DNA of 64,000 nt, taken from Coniferiporia sulphurascens (taxonomy: Eukaryota > Basidiomycota > Agaricomycetes > Hymenochaetales > Hymenochaetaceae). How positions within the stretch are numbered: the first letter of the stretch is position 1; each line of letters starts with the position of its first letter. Both the position numbers and the translations under genes were made by a program. This document shows, piece by piece, positions 59,617 to 64,000 of this stretch. The DNA is taken from assembly GCA_002794785.1 (NCBI GenBank), contig NBBA01000008.1, forward strand, positions 124,001-188,000, read 5' to 3'. The notes under the pieces were generated by a model. That model saw only the letters and a program-made list of their open reading frames with translations. It was not told the DNA's origin and searched no databases.

Positions 59617-61343
59617 ATGGGCAGCCTCGATATCATGCAACCGCTCGTCATCTCCGATAGCCTCCTCCCTGCAGACTCGTGTTTCTCCTCGAGCTACCTG
59701 GGGACGTTCACCGGCCAGAGCCTCTATCTACCCGCGGTGGACTGTGCGCTCGAGAGCGCTGCGGCATTCGACCTCGATGTCGAGCGCTTCGTCGGCATCC
59801 CAGCTGGCACAACCGAGCTCATCTGGGTCAACGAAATGGCGCTGGACGACGAGTTGCTCGACGAGCTCAAGCAAACGAACCCCTGGGGCTACATGGACGA
59901 GCAGCTGAATAACGTGCTCAGGAACGTCGCGGCGGAGACACGCGCCTTCTCAGGCGAGCAGCGCGTGCTCGAAGGCTCAGCGTTCCCCGCCGAGGCTGTG
60001 ACTCTCTACCGCACCCCTACTGTGTCACTGCTCGCGCTCCGCGGACTCGCATCACACGCGTTCGCGCTCGACGCGGTCCTCTCACCCATCCACAAGGCCA
60101 CGATCATCTCGTACCCCCCTACACCTTTTGTTCCCGTACCCGAGGATGACCTCGCTCGTATCCGCACGCTCCTCTCGACCCTCAAGTATGACCACAACAT
60201 CGCGCGCTTGGTCAACGTCCTTCCCATCACGCAGATGCACAGTGATGTCACGTGGCTCACAGGTGAGGCGACGGGGAGTCCAATCGAGAGCCGTCATTCG
60301 TTCCATCCGGACACTATCAAGGCCGCGAAATGGATCAAGACGCAAATCGAGGGCACCGGCGCGTCGTGCGAGTTGCGGCCGTTCTTGTCCGGCTTTGCGC
60401 CGAACGTTATCTGGTAAGCTCGGCAATCTCATTACTTAGCGTGGCACTCCATTTAATTCGAAATTCAGTCGTTACAATGCGACAGAAGAGACGGATGCGC
60501 TCGTGATACTGAGCGCCCACTATGATTCGCGTGGCTCGTTTGGCAGCACACGTGCGCCCGGGGGTGATGACGACGGGTCTGGTACGACCTCCATTTTGGC
60601 CATCGCACGCACGATTGGCAGAACGGGGATCACATTCAAGTCCAACGTCGAGCTCTGCTTATTTGCCGGAGAAGAGCAAGGATTACTCGGTTCGAGAGCA
60701 TATGCGAGTACGTAACGTTCGCAGGCGCTCGCAATCGTTTGACCGACTTCAACTGACTCGTTTCCGCAGCCGAGCTGAGGGCTGCAGACGCTAACATCAC
60801 GGTTATGATCCAAGCGGACATGTTAGCGTACCACAAGCCCGGCGAGCCCGCGCAGCTCGGTCTTCCAGACCTGCAAGTCATCTTCTTAGATAATCGCTAC
60901 CCTAACTAGGTTTGACCTTCCTGCAGGATCGGTACACCGGAAGTTGCCCAGCTCGTCGCAAACATCTCCGCCCTCTACAGCCCGGAGCTCGAAGTCGGGT
61001 ACTCCCCTGCATGCTGCAGTGACCATCAGGTACGACTCAGCTCGTCAAATGCTACATAACTGACGCATGCGCCACCCTTCCTGCAGTCCTTCCACCAGCA
61101 GGGTTTCGCAGCAACACAGGTTTTTGAGCGCGCCGGACCCATCGTAGACCCTATGTACCACAACTCCGGCGACCTGAGCGACCGCGTCGGGTACGACCTC
61201 GGGCAGGCCAAGAGCATCGCGAAGGTGCAGGTACGTACTTTCATCTTAGTATCTCCCCGTAAGCAACTGGCCCTGATGTCCACATGTTTGGTGATTAGTT
61301 TGCAACGCTCCTCCATGCCGCTGGCTTCAGTCTTTACGCATAA
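59617..61343 (+). CDS. M28 family zinc aminopeptidase-like protein
   Basis: Exon 1 (59617-60413) joins at 60469 and later short exons lead to the stop at 61343. The active-site set of M28 peptidases is complete: His in SAHYDSR, Asp in GGDDDGSG, the Glu pair in FAGEEQGLLGS, Asp in MIQADMLAYH and His in MYHNSGD, with ACCSDHQSF before it. The N-terminal part (residues 1-235) carries PADSCFSSSYLGTFTGQSLY, ALSPI-like strands and YRTPTVSLL. It ends FATLLHAAGFSLYA. Such enzymes cleave N-terminal residues and are often secreted or vacuolar, but no signal peptide is seen at this start. An in-frame TGA lies about 45 nt upstream, so an upstream exon may be missing from my model. Confidence 0.85.
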
Positions 61344-61740
61344 ATCATCATTGGGCCCGTAGGATAGAATGGCTACGAGAAAGTAGTACTAAGATTATAG
61401 ATACGTATTGGTGCGCGGGGAGAGCGCTGCGGCGTGCTTAGTTAATTTTTTTCTTGGAGGACAGATGCTGCTGCTGCTTGAAGTTGATGTAACGACAGGA
61501 CCAGGTGCTCGAGCGCATCCAATGATGAGCCAAATTACTTTGGTGTCGATAGTCCCTTGTATCCGCACGCAATTAATATCCGCCTTCCCGCCTGAGACCT
61601 TTCAATGAGGCAAACAGATAGCCATTCGTGCAACAGCTAATGAGTAGACATGGTATCCCAGAACGGCGGAAAAGACAGCGTACCACTTCCTCCAGTACAA
61701 AAAAGGAAAAGAAAAACGTTAAGCATAATCTACAAGGTTT
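61344..61740. other. Convergent intergenic region
   Basis: It lies between the 3' ends of the M28 peptidase and the DUF7330-like gene; nothing is recognised. Confidence 0.45.
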
Positions 61741-62792
61741 TCAGCGTCCGCCGAAAAGCTTTCCCCAGAACCCGCTCGAAGCACCTTCCTCCGGCGCCTC
61801 GTCGACGAACGACAGCTTCACGCGTCCGTTGTGGCTATGAATATCAAGCGTCGAACCTGTCCATACTTCTTTCCCCGCTATGAGAAAATAACTATGAGCG
61901 AACACACACGCCTTACAAGAACCAAAAAGGGACCCAAGTACTCACTGTATCCCGCCGCGCGGAAGTCACCAATGAAGCACGACCGCCGACCGTCGACCTC
62001 AGAGAACGTCACAAGACGCGTCTGGACGGCGCCAGAGACCGTGATCGAGCCGTTGTGCGAGTCCATTTCTACAGGCCCCACGAAGGACGACGGGATCGAC
62101 ACGGTCACGTACCCGTTCTTCGAGGAGGCGCTCAGCGCGAAGGGACGCGTCGTCGTTGAGTGCTGCGCGGAGACGGGGTTTCAGACTCGGCGAAACGATA
62201 ATAATGATAATAATAATAGAATAAAAAGAAAGGGAGCACAGCTCAGTCAGTGCTCACCAGGTTCAGCGTGACGGACCCATTGTGGCCTCTGACATCAAGC
62301 ACAGCGCGGGCCTGTCCTTCAGCCTCAGCCTCGTCCGCGCCATGCGTCGGCTCGCCGACGAGCCAGACAGTCGTAGAGATACTCCCGTTCTTGCACTGCA
62401 GACTCAGATTCTTATGTGCGTCGTCCGGGTCGCTCGGAAGGAGCCCCGGGGGCGTCTGCAAGCCCGCGTCAATGACATACGTGCCCTTGATGGACGAGTT
62501 TTCGCGCTTGATAATGAGGAAGTTGGTCGCAGGGATGTTAGGGGGCGAAATGGTGAACGTCGGCGGTGGCGACGACGGCAGAGGCGGCGTCGGAGGGTCT
62601 GGGGCGGAGCTGGAAGCCCCGGAGAACGAAGTTGGCGGTGAGCTCGGGGCGTACGGGGGCGGAAGCCCACTAGCTGCGGGTGTCTTCTGGGCGTGAATAA
62701 TAGACGACTCAGTCGCAGTTGTAGTAGAGCGGGACAGAACACACCATCTCTACCTCCGAGCGAGCCTCATCTTCCTTGGTTATTATCGCCAT
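61741..62792 (-). CDS. DUF7330-like protein
   Basis: Four or more exons join in frame: MAIITKEDEARSE, then KTPAASGLPPPYAPSSPPT (Pro/Ser-rich, disordered), then ATNFLIIKRENSSIKGTYVI, LSLQCKNGSISTTVWLVGEP and VLDVRGHNGSVTLNL. An intron of about 100 nt leads to HSTTTRPFALSASSKNGYVT, VEMDSHNGSITVSG and GRRSCFIGDFRAAGY, and a last exon TGKEVWTGSTLDIHSHNGRV ending FWGKLFGGR, TGA at 61741. The repeated strand pattern (L/V-x-S/C-x-N/H-G-x-V/I) is typical of a basidiomycete beta-rich family often labelled DUF7330, of unknown function. No signal peptide or membrane segment. Confidence 0.78.
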
Positions 62793-63270
62793 TCGTTTTT
62801 CGGCGTGGGCGACGACGAGCTCGTCGATGGGGCTAGTGAAGGGGAACGCGGACTACCACTACATGCCGCTATTAGTATCACCCGGTGATCGTGCTGCGCA
62901 TTGGCTGCGGCTGCGCATTCACGTGGAGCTTGAGCACAATTCAGTAGTATCCCCTTCGATCTGATATGATTGAGTTGTACGCATAACCGCCAGCCTTGCC
63001 GTTACCAGTTTTCAGACGACCATGAAGGTACAGTAACAAAATGGAGACACGAATACTTGCAAAACGATCTTCGCCGGAAGTAATCTGTGTACGCGCACGC
63101 GGGTACCGTGGTGCCTTCACAAAATACTCATACAATCTTCATATGCAAGAAATCCAAAATATACAACCACAAGTATTAATCTACACCCGTTCATTTGCAG
63201 TGGGTGTATGGGTAAGAGTGGCAATCACAGCACACTCAACATCTAGACTTTTCGTTCAAGTTACTCACAT
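62793..63270. other. Intergenic region
   Basis: Promoter of the DUF7330-like gene and the 3' side of the permease gene. Nothing else is recognised. Confidence 0.45.
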
Positions 63271-64000
63271 CTACGAAACAAGATCAACACTCGCGCGCCC
63301 CGCCGCCGCCCCCTTTTCATTCGAGCCCTCGTCCGAGTCTCCCAGCGAGCTACGGTCCTTTTCCTTTACCTCTGCTCCCGTGTGCGCCGCGTTGTCGTCG
63401 ACGACAGTGCGTATGGGCCCCGTGAACCAGTACACGCCGCCGTACTTGGGGAAGTAATAGTACACGAGCGAAAGCAGCATCACCCCGCCAAGCACGACGA
63501 TCGTGTAGTTCATATCCGGTGCAGCTGGTGCAGGGTCCGTCGGGAACAGGAACACGATGAACATGAACGCCATCCACAGCACGGATATCACTGCGCACGG
63601 GAAACTCTGCTTGGGGTCATTAGCCATTTTCTACGACCGAAGGATGGAAAAGACAACGGATCACGCACGAAGACGCCGAGGTTGAACGGACCGGGCTTAA
63701 AGTCATTTTTGAACGCGAAGCGCGCGACGATGGGAATCGAGTATGCGATGTACAGCGCGACGACAGAGAGCGTGAACACGGCGCTGATCGCCTGTGCGCC
63801 GGCGAACACGAGTAGACCGAGGAGTGCAGCGAGGATGGAGCTGAACCATACAGTGTTCACAGGCGTTTTCGTGTAGCTGTTCATACGGTAAAGCACGCCC
63901 GAGAACGGGAGCGCACCGTCGCGGGAGAAGGCAAAAACCTGCCGCGAGGACGCGAGCAGCATTGATGTGCCCATCATGTACTGCACGATAACGACAATCG
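63271..64000 (-). CDS. APC-family amino-acid/GABA/choline permease, 3' part
   Basis: The gene enters from the right edge and ends at 63271. The visible part begins inside an exon with SSRQVFAFSRDGALPFSGVL and TPVNTVWFSSILAALLGLLV, typical of the fungal Uga4/Bat1-like group of the amino acid-polyamine-organocation superfamily. One intron joins KPGPFNLGVF to QSFPCAVISVLWMAFMFIVF. Four hydrophobic segments are visible, including IVVLGGVMLLSLVYYYFP, and the protein closes with a charged cytoplasmic tail (VKEKDRSSLGDSDEG). It is a plasma-membrane or mitochondrial transporter; the substrate cannot be fixed from this part. Confidence 0.88.

Overview
The window looks like nuclear DNA of a basidiomycete fungus, probably an agaricomycete. 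Genes lie on both strands and are cut by many short introns, mostly 49-90 nt with GT..AG ends. The gene families are ordinary fungal ones. I saw no rRNA, convincing tRNA, CRISPR array, transposase or reverse transcriptase. Exon joints quoted below were found by hand, by matching reading frame and splice signals.

Left arm (1-12.2 kb). Two tandem minus-strand genes share an N-terminal domain; the second is a complete UPF1/SDE3-like SF1 helicase and the first runs off the left edge. Next come a plus-strand NAD(P)-binding Rossmann protein, a hidden three-exon gene for an 89-residue protein, and an importin-13/Kap122-type karyopherin.

Duplicated accessory DNA (12.8-19.7 kb and 39.4-43.8 kb). A unit of about 4.4 kb, holding a DUF4238-like gene and a decayed class 3 lipase, occurs twice in inverted orientation. 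An extra tandem copy of only the DUF4238 part gives three DUF4238 genes in different states of preservation.

Core between the inverted copies (20.2-38.9 kb). It holds mitochondrial aconitase, a flavin monooxygenase with a hydrophobic N-terminus, a GPI-anchored Ser/Thr-rich surface protein, a gene-free stretch of about 4.9 kb rich in GACTCG-type repeats, an F-box protein and tyrosyl-DNA phosphodiesterase. Aconitase and the monooxygenase each appear to lack one base.

Right arm (44.2-64 kb). This is mostly conserved housekeeping: the exosome nuclease DIS3/RRP44, the ER chaperone BiP (microexons, HDEL tail and a heat-shock element), nucleoporin NUP192, an M28 zinc peptidase, a DUF7330-like protein and the 3' part of an amino-acid/GABA permease cut by the right edge.

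I found no clear operon-like novel system. The best candidates for something undescribed are the DUF4238/lipase duplication unit and the helicase pair with its unassigned N-terminal domain.
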